Source: Podospora comata
Taxonomy: Eukaryota; Ascomycota; Sordariomycetes; Sordariales; Podosporaceae
Length of the DNA stretch: 64,000 nucleotides
Direction of reading: 5' to 3'
NCBI GenBank assembly: GCA_017354895.1
Contig: CP071499.1
Coordinates: 682,001-746,000, forward strand
The stretch's first letter is position 1. Each line of letters begins with the position of its first letter. Positions 10,182 through 20,800 of the stretch are shown in pieces. The position numbers and the translations under genes were made by a program. The notes under the pieces were generated by a model. It was not told the origin of the DNA, searched no databases, and saw nothing but the letters and a program-made list of their open reading frames with translations.

Positions 10182-10457
10182 ATGAACCATACCAACACCG
10201 CCAGCCATCAATCACCAAAACCTCAACACCCACCAGAGGAGCACCATCACCATCACCACTGGTACCACCTCAGCCAGCAAGCTCTCCTATCAGGGCTGAT
10301 GTGCATGTCATGGGGTGCACTTCCCCCTGATGCAGTCGAGTACCTTGCCAGTCCAAGTCATGTACCCGACTCGGAGTCCATTACTGGCGTTCATCATCAC
10401 ACCTTGTACCCTGTTTCGTCTCACGGTTCAGCGCATTCCGCATCGCGGCCAAAGTAG
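10182..10457 (+). CDS. tentative small histidine-rich protein (91 aa)
   Basis: A short plus-strand frame downstream of a TATA box and pyrimidine-rich leader. It contains six consecutive histidines preceded by PPEE, and in total a very high His, Ser and Pro content. There is no convincing signal peptide. No family is recognised. A His-rich small protein could bind metal, but nothing else supports that. The open frame is short enough to be chance. Confidence 0.3.
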   Translation: MNHTNTASHQSPKPQHPPEEHHHHHHWYHLSQQALLSGLMCMSWGALPPDAVEYLASPSHVPDSESITGVHHHTLYPVSSHGSAHSASRPK

Positions 10458-10719
10458 GGAAGGCAACGGATTTGATGATTAATGATTACGATTTTTGATA
10501 CCCCAAACTGTTAGTAAGCCCCAAGGCAAACATCTCATCCCTGCTTAGACTGACAGCCCAAGGATTGGAACTTTGCGTGGTCTTTTAGGCGAGAATCGGC
10601 CGAGGGATGCAATGAAGGAGATTTCCCGCAATTCGAGCAAGGGCTTCATGTTGCTCTTAAAGCTAGCCAATGCTACTTAATTTTGATCATTTCTGAGACC
10701 TGCCGCGTACCAGTGACAG
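10458..10719. other. intergenic, nothing recognised
   Basis: A convergent 3' region between the small His-rich frame and the MFS transporter. No distinct feature was seen. Confidence 0.4.
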
Positions 10720-12275
10720 CTACTCTCGCTTCGTCTGAGGCTGAGGAACAAATAGCCAAACGATTGCCGAGGCCGATATCAGACCCGCAAGGACAGGCTG
10801 CAATACCGAGACTCCAACGTGGGCGCCCAGTATGCCGGTGACAATCGGGAACAGAGAACCACCAAGTTGGGCAAAGACGAAGAGGAAGGGCAGTGCTGTA
10901 GATCTGATGTCGGGAGGGAAGAGCCGCGTGCCCACCCCAAGGGCCTGTTGGCGACTGTTAGCTAAAACCCCGATTCATGAAACCAAATTAGGCAGGTTGG
11001 GTACTGACAGTCGCAAAGAATGGCCCGAGAAAGAACCCCAAGAAGCTGATGGCGATCGAGGCAGCAATGATGTTGGGAACACTGTAACAAGTCTCGATTA
11101 GCCTCACTGCCCCACACAATATCTCCTGTCCTGCCACCATGTGATGATGCTTACAGCCAGAATACCAGCTGAAACGCTAGACAGAACAGGCAATATATGA
11201 ATATCATCCGCCGCTCGCCGAATTTGTGTGTTGGATCGGGCAGAAGGAGGCGACCCAAGAGACAACCGCCGCTGAACCCAGCTGGAACGTATCCCATCTG
11301 TCTCAAGTCGCCATCGCGGACATCCACGAGATATTCCACAACCCATCCACCAGCGGTGACGCAAACCCCGAGATGGAAGAAGAAAAACAGACTGATTACC
11401 CAAACGCTTCGCGTCGTGAGGGTCTCTTTGATGAGGGCCGAAGCGCTTTTCTCGGGAGCCACAGTACTGGGATCAAGAGCACGCACACGGGGTCGAAAGC
11501 GGAATGTATCCCGAAATGCCACCATGGCCAGTGCCAAGTTAGCAACACCCAAGCCCAGAGGTACGGTGTAAAACAAGTACCACTGCGAAGATCCGTCTCC
11601 GGAAGGCGATGACGCGATGGGTGAGGCAGCGAATGGCGCAACGAGACATCCTGCCATGTACATGGCATGGATAAAACCAAGCCAGCGGTGAACAGTCAGA
11701 CCCTTTTCCGTGGCGACGTAGGTGTTTGCCTGTGTGTCCTGGAAAGCCTGTCCAATGCTGGCAAACCAGAAGGTGGTGATGAACAAGCCAAACGGCGGCG
11801 TGGGCCATGCTCTCAGTGCATGGGCGACGACTTGGAAGGCAGCGCCTAAAACCATCATAGCTCCAAGATCAAGGCGATGATTGAGATGTGTGTTGGACAA
11901 GGCGGCGGATAACCAGCCCACGAAACTCGCCGCATACCTTGTCTGTGTCAACACGATGCCTATATACCCTTGTTGGTCGAATGAGCGAGAGTGTCGAACT
12001 TACAGGGCAGACACAATGGCAGTGGTTACACCATAGTCGCGGATGATGTGTGGTATCAAGGCACCGATGCTACCGTCGTTGACACCGGACACAAAAAACG
12101 AGAAAGCAGCGCTGGCGAGCTTCAAAAGAACCGACTTGGTGAGCCCTTGGGTCTGACCATCTTCAGAGGGGGGAGAGTCGTCCACTTGGAAAGAAGCTCT
12201 TGCTGTGGATCGTGATACATTCTCGGCATCGCTCGGAAGTTCAACTGTGTAAGTGGTTGTGGTTGCTGTGGACAT
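10720..12275 (-). CDS. MFS transporter
   Basis: Four exons (12004-12275, 11155-11937, 11009-11081, 10720-10944) give 450 aa. The introns are 66, 73 and 64 nt; the first uses an AAG acceptor, which is the only one that keeps the hydrophobic frame. About 10-12 hydrophobic helices follow a polar N-terminus of 50 residues. Helix 1 contains SFFVSGVNDGSIGALIP, typical of the FHS/Bsc6-like group of fungal MFS proteins rather than the drug:H+ antiporters. The C-terminal half includes ISFLGFFLGPFFAT and FAQLGGSLFPIVTG. The substrate is unknown. It shares a 521-base divergent promoter with the acyltransferase gene, which suggests joint expression. Confidence 0.88.
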
Positions 12276-12796
12276 GGCGGATATTCGTTATGTGCATCAA
12301 TCTCCCGAGCCTTGATACCTGGCTTGAGGGACCTAGTCGTGGGCAAACGAAATCCTGACCGGACAGCATTTTATCAGTGTTCATGGAGGACAAGGGCCAA
12401 GGAGCGCATTTGTCAGGGTTGCCAACTTGGGATGATCCCCAGATCTCGTCGGTGCCATGCCTTCGTTTCCCCGCTGATTTGGTGGGTTTTATGGCGGGGA
12501 TCACTGGCTCAAACGTGCCGAAATGGCTAAACTTCGGTGGGCAGTGGGTGTCTCGCTTCAGTGGCATGGCTAAAAGTCGGAGACCTGCACCAACCACGGC
12601 CACTCTGCCGAGAGATCACGATCACAGAAGTGCTTCTTTTCCCGACCTTTTCCCGATTTATACGCTCCGTTGTTGCTCTTCTTGCTCAAATGGCGGAAAT
12701 CAAGACCGAGATGATCAAGATAAAAGGGCGAGGTGCTGTCCTCACGAGAGAGATTGGATGAAATGTCCAAGTTCAGACACACCTCAAGCAACCACC
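12276..12796. promoter_or_regulatory. divergent promoter between MFS and acyltransferase genes
   Basis: 521 bases between start codons. A plus-strand frame is open from 12377 through the acyltransferase but reads as noise before 12797, so I treat it as leader. Confidence 0.4.
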
Positions 12797-14347
12797 ATGA
12801 CATCTCCCTCAGTCTACGACAACTTTGTCTGGCGTGAGATCAGCCCTGGCATTTGGCAGCGTGACGCCGACGAGGCCGAGGTGTTCTACTCTTCTTTGGT
12901 CAAACAGTACGCAGGGAGCGGCCGCATGCACTTCGCTATCACTGGCCATGTGTCGTTGACTATCCCGGTTCTCGAAGGCCAGGATGCCACTGCGGTCGCG
13001 CCCAGATTCGACGCAGCTCTACAAGCCGCATGGCTGAGACTTCGACACCAACTTCCCAGCATCGGTGCCCAAGTTCACTTTGACATCCATGAGCAGAAGT
13101 GGAAGAAGACATACACGATTTTTCCCGACGACGGCGCCCGCGCCGCCTGGCTTGACAAGACGTTTCACTTCATTACAGACGGGCAGACTGGAGTGGAATG
13201 GGCCAATTCGGACCCTCCTGCTCCAGAGCTTGCGACATTGTTTGTCGTTGCCGTACCTACTTCTCCTAACTCAGGGGTCCGCCGTGACATCGTCCTTCGC
13301 TCCCCTCACGACATCATTGATGGCATTGGCACTCTACAACTTCTCAATGCCTTCGTTCATCACGCCTCACAGGCTTTGGCTGAGTGCTCAACCATGCAAC
13401 TTGCCATCTTCGATGGCTCCGAGACAGCACGCCTGAGTCCACCTTATCGAGTGGCTGCCGCTGTTCCTCCAGTTCCCACTCCCGAGCAGAAAGCGAAACA
13501 AGCAGCACTACAAGAGGCCAACAACGCACCCCAAGATCTAGCAGTTGGGAGCATCGGCATTCCATATCGTCAAGGCGCTCCCTTACCTGGTAAACATCAA
13601 CGAGTCGCTCATACCATTTCTGCCGATCGTGCCTCCTCACTGCTGGCGGCGCTCAAGGCTATTGGTGCGACGCCGACCCATGCGTTCCACGCTGCCATTG
13701 CCATGGTAGTCCGCGATCTCCACACCGAGAGCCTCTCGGCGCCGCCTGATGCTGGCGCCTTGGTAAAGTACATCAACTACATTCTTCGGAATGAGCGTCA
13801 AAGCTGTCAGCCGCCTTTCAACGGGCCCCATCATGCAGCAGCCGTTTATCACTCTGTTTCTGGGGCCGAGCTTGCTGTAACGATGCCGGCCACCGTCTTT
13901 ACCGATGCCAGCAAACGAGACGACGAATTTCTCGATATCTTGGCTCAAATGCGACGGTTCTACCACTCCGTGCGTGACGACAAAGACCACTTTGCTCTGG
14001 CACCATACATCTGGACGGCGGCCACTCCTTCCCTTCCATTGCCTCAATCCGAGAACGACAAGTGGGATATTCCGGTCCCGTCGCCCAATTCCAAGCCCTC
14101 TGTCTCCATTTCCAGCATGGGCCTCATCGATAAACTACTTGTTTCGCGCGTCGGTGAGATAGAGGTTCACAACCCCTGGGTGACCGGTGAGGAGCTGGGC
14201 ACTGGACTGGGGTTGTTTCTCGGGACATTTAGAGGAGAGATGGAGCTTAGTGCCGCGTTCAACGAAGCGTGGCATACAGCGGAAGAGGTCCACGGGTTTT
14301 TGGACAGGTGCGAGAGGATTGTTTTTGGTTGGGTTGATCGTAGGTGA
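12797..14347 (+). CDS. HxxxD acyltransferase, trichothecene-acetyltransferase-like
   Basis: 516 aa without introns. It has the condensation/BAHD-fold catalytic motif HxxxDG as H171-DII-D175-G in SPHDIIDGIG. The opening (DNFVWREISPGIWQRDADEAE) and the length fit the fungal TRI3-like O-acyltransferase group better than plant BAHD enzymes, and the BAHD DFGWG motif is absent. The C-terminal part has VSISSMGLIDKLL and LGTGLGLFLGTFRG, forming the second half of the active-site tunnel. Relatives transfer acetyl from acetyl-CoA to hydroxyl groups of secondary metabolites. The start at 12797 is chosen because homology-like sequence begins there; the upstream open frame is not protein-like. It is paired divergently with an MFS transporter. 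Confidence 0.82.
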   Translation: MTSPSVYDNFVWREISPGIWQRDADEAEVFYSSLVKQYAGSGRMHFAITGHVSLTIPVLEGQDATAVAPRFDAALQAAWLRLRHQLPSIGAQVHFDIHEQKWKKTYTIFPDDGARAAWLDKTFHFITDGQTGVEWANSDPPAPELATLFVVAVPTSPNSGVRRDIVLRSPHDIIDGIGTLQLLNAFVHHASQALAECSTMQLAIFDGSETARLSPPYRVAAAVPPVPTPEQKAKQAALQEANNAPQDLAVGSIGIPYRQGAPLPGKHQRVAHTISADRASSLLAALKAIGATPTHAFHAAIAMVVRDLHTESLSAPPDAGALVKYINYILRNERQSCQPPFNGPHHAAAVYHSVSGAELAVTMPATVFTDASKRDDEFLDILAQMRRFYHSVRDDKDHFALAPYIWTAATPSLPLPQSENDKWDIPVPSPNSKPSVSISSMGLIDKLLVSRVGEIEVHNPWVTGEELGTGLGLFLGTFRGEMELSAAFNEAWHTAEEVHGFLDRCERIVFGWVDRR

Positions 14348-14518
14348 TGGAGGATGTGTGTCAATCGACGGTCCTCAATTTACACAAGCTCTTTTTGACG
14401 GCCATTTGCGTGTCTGGGAGGCGATTTGTGACACATTGGGCACTGGGCAAGGCTGTTAGGGCCTCAGGGGGAGCTACCCGTTAGCGATATGAATGCCAAG
14501 TCCAACCTGCATTTGCAA

Positions 14519-14599
14519 GTCGCTTTGGCGGAGTGGTTAACGCGCGGCCCTGCTAAGGCCGTTTCTTCGGAAGCGTAGGTTCGAATCCTGCAGGCGACG
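14519..14599 (+). tRNA. tRNA-Ser (anticodon GCT)
   Basis: A complete cloverleaf. The acceptor stem GTCGCTT pairs with AGGCGAC (with one G-T pair). The D arm contains the GTGGTTAA loop. The anticodon stem CGGCC/GGCCG encloses the loop CTGCTAA with anticodon GCT. A serine-type extra arm follows (TTC-TTCG-GAA), then the T arm GTAGG-TTCGAAT-CCTGC and discriminator G. No intron. A T-run downstream (14605-14609) would terminate RNA polymerase III. Confidence 0.97.
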
Positions 14600-15156
14600 T
14601 TCACTTTTTGCATTTCTTTTACAGCCTGATCATTATGTAGTTCTTTTCTTCCCGCTTTCCAGGAGGAACTTAGGTCGACGAGGTCGGGACGTAGCACAAT
14701 GCGGAAGCCTAACTCAACGACGAGTGACGATCAACGGAAACTTATAGTTGGGCATCAGCTCGCAATTCAACCTTTTCCGCTCTTTTCTTCCTCCATTGTC
14801 GATCTGATCACCATACCTCTTGTGTTTCTCTGCGGGGAATGTTGAAGCGGCGTTGCACAAATGAGGTTCAAAGTGCGGCCCCCACATTCTTTGCAGCGTT
14901 CCAGACCACCAGACTTCCTTCTTTCACGTTTGCTGCAGTCAGCGGGCGGTGCAGGCAACAGTCACACCTTCTGGAAACCTTCCACCCAGGGCACCTGGTA
15001 CATTCTCAACATAAGGTAGAGCCCTACCAACATCATGGTCTCCGAGCACCGGCCGGGCAACTTATATATCACCGATTTACGAGACCCATAACGATGCTCC
15101 AATAGACAACAGCCCATTCTCCCACAGATCCTCCACCCCACCTTTGTCTTGACCCC
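14600..15156. other. intergenic, nothing further recognised
   Basis: The pol III T-run sits at its left end; the remainder is upstream sequence of the ankyrin gene. No other feature was seen. Confidence 0.4.
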
Positions 15157-16713
15157 ATGCCCCCCATTCAACCCCGCGGCGTCGGCCCTACCGAGTCCTT
15201 CGTCTTTCCCACAGGCACCGTCAAAGACAACCTTCGGACTTTTTTTCGAGCTTGCGAACTGGGCAGCACCAGATATGTCGAGAAATGTATCAAATCTCTT
15301 TCTCCTGCGGGCCGGGTGCCGCTCTTGAACTATAGCACCAGTTCAAAGAATCGTCTAAAAGCGCTGCACCTTGCGGCCCAGGCCGGCCATAACGATATTG
15401 TCCGGTTGTTACTCGAAGCGGGAGCACAGGTTGATGTGGCGGCTGAGAAGGGCGTGACACCTCTGGCCTGTGCAGCCGCCTCGGGACAGTCTGGAACTCT
15501 TCAGATTCTCCTGGAGCATGGGGCTGATCCGCATCGCCTCATGGAGGATGGGCTCACCATTATTTCTCATGCTGCCAGGTCAGACGTGGTGCGAGGACAG
15601 GCGGATACCATCGCCATGCTGATTGAACACGGAGTTGATCCCAATGCCATCGACGAGACGCCCAAAAAGTCAGCCCTGAACTGGGCCTGCAGTCAAGGCA
15701 ATCTCGCTGTGGTGAGGATTCTCCTCGACCCAAACGTTGGTGGCGTCAAGCCAGGTGAGATTCTCGGCGACGACGGGTGGACAGCCCTTCACTTCGCCGC
15801 CCGATGTCAAGTGCTCGCCGGCAAGGACGTCACCCAGTACCTCATACGCGCAGGGATGGATCAGACAGTCGGAGACATCGACGGCTGGCTTCCTATCCAC
15901 TACGCGGCTAAATACGCCAACGTCGTCACCCTCGGCTACCTCATCCACCAAAAGCCCGGGCTTTCCCAACTCATCGAAATCAAAACTGATACCGGCGGCA
16001 CCCTTCTTCATTGTGCCTGTGATGAAGGGGAGGCAATCAAGTGGCTTCTTCGACATGGCGCAGACGTCAATGCTCAAGACGATGAAGGCGACACGCCGCT
16101 GGGCTTGTCGTGCTATGACGGGATAGGCGATACTGTGAACCTCCTTCTCCAGGCCGGAGCGGACCCAAAGATTCAAAATGAGGAGAAGCGAACCGCGCTT
16201 CACTGGGCTGCGAGAGGCGGGGCGGTTAATGCCGGCCGGGAGCTGCTCAACAAGTGCCCGGCTATTTTACATATCAAAGACGAAAAGAACCTTTCTGCTA
16301 TGCATCTAGCCATCAGGAAGTTTGAGCCAACTTTTGCTGAGATGCTCCTGGATGAGTTCTACCCGGAGTATGCGACAAATCTACACGGGGATTTGACGGC
16401 TGTGCATGAGCCTTCGGGAGAAACACCTTTGATATCGGCGGTGAAGAGGTTTCAGGTTGGGGTGGTGGAAAAGTTGTTGAAGTTGGGGGCCGAGGCTGAT
16501 GTTAAGGATAAGAGCGGGAAGACGCCTTTGGTGTATGCCAGTCGGGCAAGGAAGCATAGTGAGAAGTTGGTTGAAATGCTGCTGGATCATCAGGCGGCGG
16601 AGAAGGCTAAGGAGGCGGCGGAGAAGGAGACGGGGGGTGAGAAGATGCCGATGGAGTTGCAACATATGCTTCAGTTTTTGAAGACGGTGTTGGAGGAGCA
16701 GGAGAGGGAGTGA
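15157..16713 (+). CDS. ankyrin-repeat protein (518 aa)
   Basis: No introns. Ankyrin repeats run from about residue 30 to 490, roughly eleven to twelve units. Clear ones are KALHLAAQAGHNDIVRLLLEAGAQVD, TPLACAAASGQ and TALHFAARCQ; the capping ones are weaker. The N-terminus is short and carries no effector domain (no NACHT, Clr5 or F-box), and the C-terminus is a charged Lys/Glu helix rich in Ala. Ankyrin stacks mediate protein-protein contacts; the partner is unknown. It is a stand-alone intact gene, unlike the decayed ankyrin gene at 25.8-29.6 kb. Confidence 0.9.
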   Translation: MPPIQPRGVGPTESFVFPTGTVKDNLRTFFRACELGSTRYVEKCIKSLSPAGRVPLLNYSTSSKNRLKALHLAAQAGHNDIVRLLLEAGAQVDVAAEKGVTPLACAAASGQSGTLQILLEHGADPHRLMEDGLTIISHAARSDVVRGQADTIAMLIEHGVDPNAIDETPKKSALNWACSQGNLAVVRILLDPNVGGVKPGEILGDDGWTALHFAARCQVLAGKDVTQYLIRAGMDQTVGDIDGWLPIHYAAKYANVVTLGYLIHQKPGLSQLIEIKTDTGGTLLHCACDEGEAIKWLLRHGADVNAQDDEGDTPLGLSCYDGIGDTVNLLLQAGADPKIQNEEKRTALHWAARGGAVNAGRELLNKCPAILHIKDEKNLSAMHLAIRKFEPTFAEMLLDEFYPEYATNLHGDLTAVHEPSGETPLISAVKRFQVGVVEKLLKLGAEADVKDKSGKTPLVYASRARKHSEKLVEMLLDHQAAEKAKEAAEKETGGEKMPMELQHMLQFLKTVLEEQERE

Positions 16714-17801
16714 TGTGGTCAGATTAAGGGGAAGTAAGGTTTCAAACATCTGCTCCGATCTGGAAATTAGAGTAGGTACTTGTCCTTACCCAGCCATGAG
16801 TGCCGTGTTGTTCTAATGTGTTATTTGCCTTAGGAATCGCGATGATATATCGGAATAGCCGTACCTTTACCTAACATTGTTCACATTCAATGTCACAGAA
16901 ACAACACACCAGACACGATTAGCTACGACTAATAATTTCAAGGACTCTGACCGTCGCTTGATAACAAGTACCCCGTACCCTAGCAAATTCTCTGTCGCTG
17001 CGGGCTAGTGACGTCATTGTGCTTGTGTCGGATATGGAGGTTCATCTAACATTGAGAACTTTTCAAAACCACGCCGGGCTAGGACATTTGGAAGTCAACG
17101 GGGACAATAAATGTTATGGTCAATGACTACAGCTTATCCTCTACATTAGACCTAGATAACCGTGACATGTTCGCCATCAGCAAGGATAGAGTGTCGTGAT
17201 GTCACCTAGGGTTAGGGCTCGGCGCGGTCATGGGTGTCTCATGTGAGCGGAGCTAGGTTGCTTTCCCACCGAAATCCGAGCCCCTCTGTGGGTCGCCACT
17301 CATCTCAATCTCGATCTTGCATTCCCAAAGACGTGTGCGCCGAAAATCCCATGGAAATCAATGCGAAAATCTTGGAATTGCAGCCATGGCCAAAAATCCA
17401 TGACCCTTTAGGAGTAATCACCCTATCGCCCTAACAGACAGCCATTGGGCGACGAGAGACGCTGCTTCAAACGCGACCGCAGAGAGCGAAGAGTTTGGGG
17501 TGAGCAACAAGACTTGGACGCTAAGGTACGAGAACTTGGCACGGGAACATTCTGGTCTTGTCCGGCTCCCCGCCACAACCAAGTTACACCACTCAACCCG
17601 CTGACCCTGGGCTTGGACTGGAGGTACAGAGTACAGGCACGCTCGCCAGCCTTTTTGGGTTGCGCCCGCCACCAGGAAATACCGGGTCTTTGGTCCTTCC
17701 TCTGCAATCTGCAATCTTGCTTGCACCGTCTCCATCCAACTGAACGATGTAGGCAGAGCAAGACCCACGTGCCCTCTAGCCCTAGCATCCAACGCCCTAG
17801 A
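16714..17801. other. long upstream region of the histidine kinase gene
   Basis: About 1.1 kb without a recognisable gene. A telomere-repeat-like motif (TAGGGTTAGGG) lies at 17207-17217. A frame joined to the kinase is open from 17445, but it has no ATG before 17802 and reads as noise. Confidence 0.4.
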
Positions 17802-20800
17802 ATGTCGGTTCATGGCCCCGAGCCACCGGTGCCGGCCGTTGTGGCAGCAAGTGACGCCGTCGAGGTGAAGAGCTCTGAGCGAGCCAGGCAGAGAGAGATC
17901 GCAGCGTACGTCGCCCACGCCCGCGCCCAACACCTTGATCTCACTCACCTAACTGTGACCCTCCTGTGTAGTTACCTCTTGGCCGCCTCGTTCCCTCCAG
18001 ATCTCCCCGCCGCTTTCGCCGAAAAGGCCACGCTGAACTCGGATCCCATCCTCAATGGCCTCACTCAACTCGGCGCCCTGCGACTGGGCTGCGACAGAGC
18101 CTTTGTGTCTCTCATCGATAGAACATACCAATATGTCGTCTCGGAGATCACGCGATCACACTCGCTTTCAGACTTGATGTCCGACCCGGGAGACACCATC
18201 GCGATAGGTGTTTGCAAGCTGAGGAATTGCGATGGTGTGTGTCCGGCAACCATGAGCGCGTTTATGGACGAGACAGGTGAATGGGTGAAAACAGGACCCG
18301 ATGTCATTGCGAATAGAACGAGATATATCATCAACAACTTCACGACACACCCCGACTACAAAGACCGCCCATATGTCAAGAATTACCCCTACTTCCGATC
18401 ATACCTCGAGGTCCCTCTGGTCTCTTCGCTTGGGTACTTGATGGGAAGCTACTGCGTGGTGGACAGCAAGTTGAATGAGTTTGACGATGACGAAAAAGTG
18501 GAGATAATGAACGAGATTGCTGCCGCCATCATGGCGCATCTGGAGAATGTTAGGATAAAGCAGAGCCGGGATCGTTCGGCCCAGCTAATACAAGGGTTAA
18601 GCGGATTCATCAGGCATGAACCACCCTCACAGCGGCCCTCCCGTGCGAGTGCCATACCTGGGCCGGCGCCCAGCGACCTCGATCCTCCGACAACGACGGA
18701 GCAGCCGGGCAACATTGGAGGTTCCAACGACGACGGCAAATCCACCGGCAGAGCTGATTCGACTGATGTGCAGTCGTCTGATGGGCGTCAACGACCGGAA
18801 CCGATTAATGTCATTTCATCGTCGTCAATCGAGTCAGACCAGTCTGGCCTCTCTTTGTTGTCGGAAGCCAGACAGACTCCTTCCGAGACACCTCCAACAA
18901 CCCCGCGGTACGAGGTCAATGAGAATCCGATGGAACAACAATTGAAGATGGCTATCGCTCGCACCGATGCAGACAAAGCCGCCATTGCAAACCCACCGGA
19001 TCCCTCATCGGAAACCTCGGAATCACACGGGAGTGGCTTCATATCTTCAGCCAACATCAAAACCACCTTCTTCCGAGCCGCCGGTACCATTCGACGCTCT
19101 ATGGACATGGATGGCTTCATGTTTCTCGACGCAGTGCCAAGTGCTTATAGAGACAGGTCCGACCAGCCCACTCTGAACAGCCAGCCAAGGACTCTCCATG
19201 ACTATGAAGAAGGCCCATTTTGCTCTGCCATTGTCAAATCTTGTCTAGGGCCCACTGGTGAAAACATTACTCACTCTTCCCAGACGCGCCTGCCTGAAGT
19301 ATCGCTTCAACGGTTTATTCGCGCGTTCCCTCAGGGCAAAGTGTTTACCGCTGATGAATATGGCCCGATCGATGACAGTTACGGACCTGGGAAGCGATTC
19401 CAGTCCTCTCGTCAACAACCAGACCCAGCAACTGTACGACTGAAGGATGACATTGACGCCCTATTCCGAGTTTTGCCCTCTGCCAAATACGTCGTCTTCC
19501 TGCCGTTGTGGCATTTCCAGCGCGAATGCTGGTATGCTGCCAGTCTGGGTTGGGTGGAGGACCCGACTCGGGCTATCGACATCACGGATATCGGTCTGGT
19601 GTCTGCGTTCGGCAATTCCATCATGGCCGAGGTATCACGACTTGAAGCCCTCGCCGCCAGTCGCGCAAAGTCAGACTTTGTTTCATCCCTTAGCCATGAA
19701 TTGCGCAGTCCACTTCATGGAATCATGGCCAGCAGCGAGTTGCTGCGAGAGAATATGTTGGACAGCCCACTCTTGTCGACTTTGGATATGCTGGACTCCT
19801 GCGCCACAACGTTACTCGACACGTTCAACAACTTGCTCGACCACGCTGTGGTGACCCACGCCGGCCGGGAACGTGACCACAAGTCACCGGCTGCACAGCT
19901 CCGAGTCACTGACTTGGGGCTGCTCGTGGAGGAAGTCGTGGAAGCCATCCGTGTCGGCCACCTATCTGGGAACGCCTTCCACATGCAATCGTCGATGCTC
20001 AAGAAGATAACAGAACCAGTTAACAGCAGCGTACCCGACCGTCCATTACTCATCACCGTCCATGTCGCGATGAAATCTGCCTGGAGAATGCCCGTCAACG
20101 TCGGTGCATGGAAGCGCATCGTCATGAACATTTTTGGAAATGCCCTGAAGTACACCTTGACTGGACGAATTGAGGTGAAACTCAAAACAGTTCAGCGACT
20201 GGATAAGACAGGGAAGTCTTCTGAGCATATCTCCTTCTCGGTGCAGGACACCGGGTTGGGAATGTCTTCTGACTATTTGAAGTATCACCTGTTCACCCCG
20301 TTTTCCCAGGAAAATAGCCACTCACCGGGCATGGGCCTCGGCCTCAGCATTGTCCAGCAACTGGTCAATGACCTCGGAGGCTTCGTTGAAGTTTACAGCT
20401 CGGTTGGCATAGGCACATGCGTCGAAGTCCTCGTTCCCCTGAATAAGGATGAGACGGACTCATCGGTGGCAGTGCCTGTCCAACCTCCACAGCAACTATT
20501 CGACGCACATCAACGCCAGCTCGCTGGTCGCACTTTGTGTCTGATCACGAGCGAAGCGTACAGTGCGTCCAACAACACTGGTCCAGGGGCCAACAAAGAT
20601 CAGCGCCTTTGGACCATGAATGTCGAAAGGGCTTTGAAGTCCAACGCGGGTGAGACCCTTGGTATGACAGTGATCATACCAACACATAATGAGCCACTGC
20701 CAACCGCAGATATCTATGTTTTGGATTCTGGCGCGTCTCATGATACAGCACACAAAGACATCGATGACTTTATGGTCAGACATTCGCATATTGCGCCCTT

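Noticed and set aside
17207-17217. Second telomere-like motif (TAGGGTTAGGG)
   Set aside because: Too short for a telomeric remnant and about 585 bases from the nearest start codon; no function can be supported.
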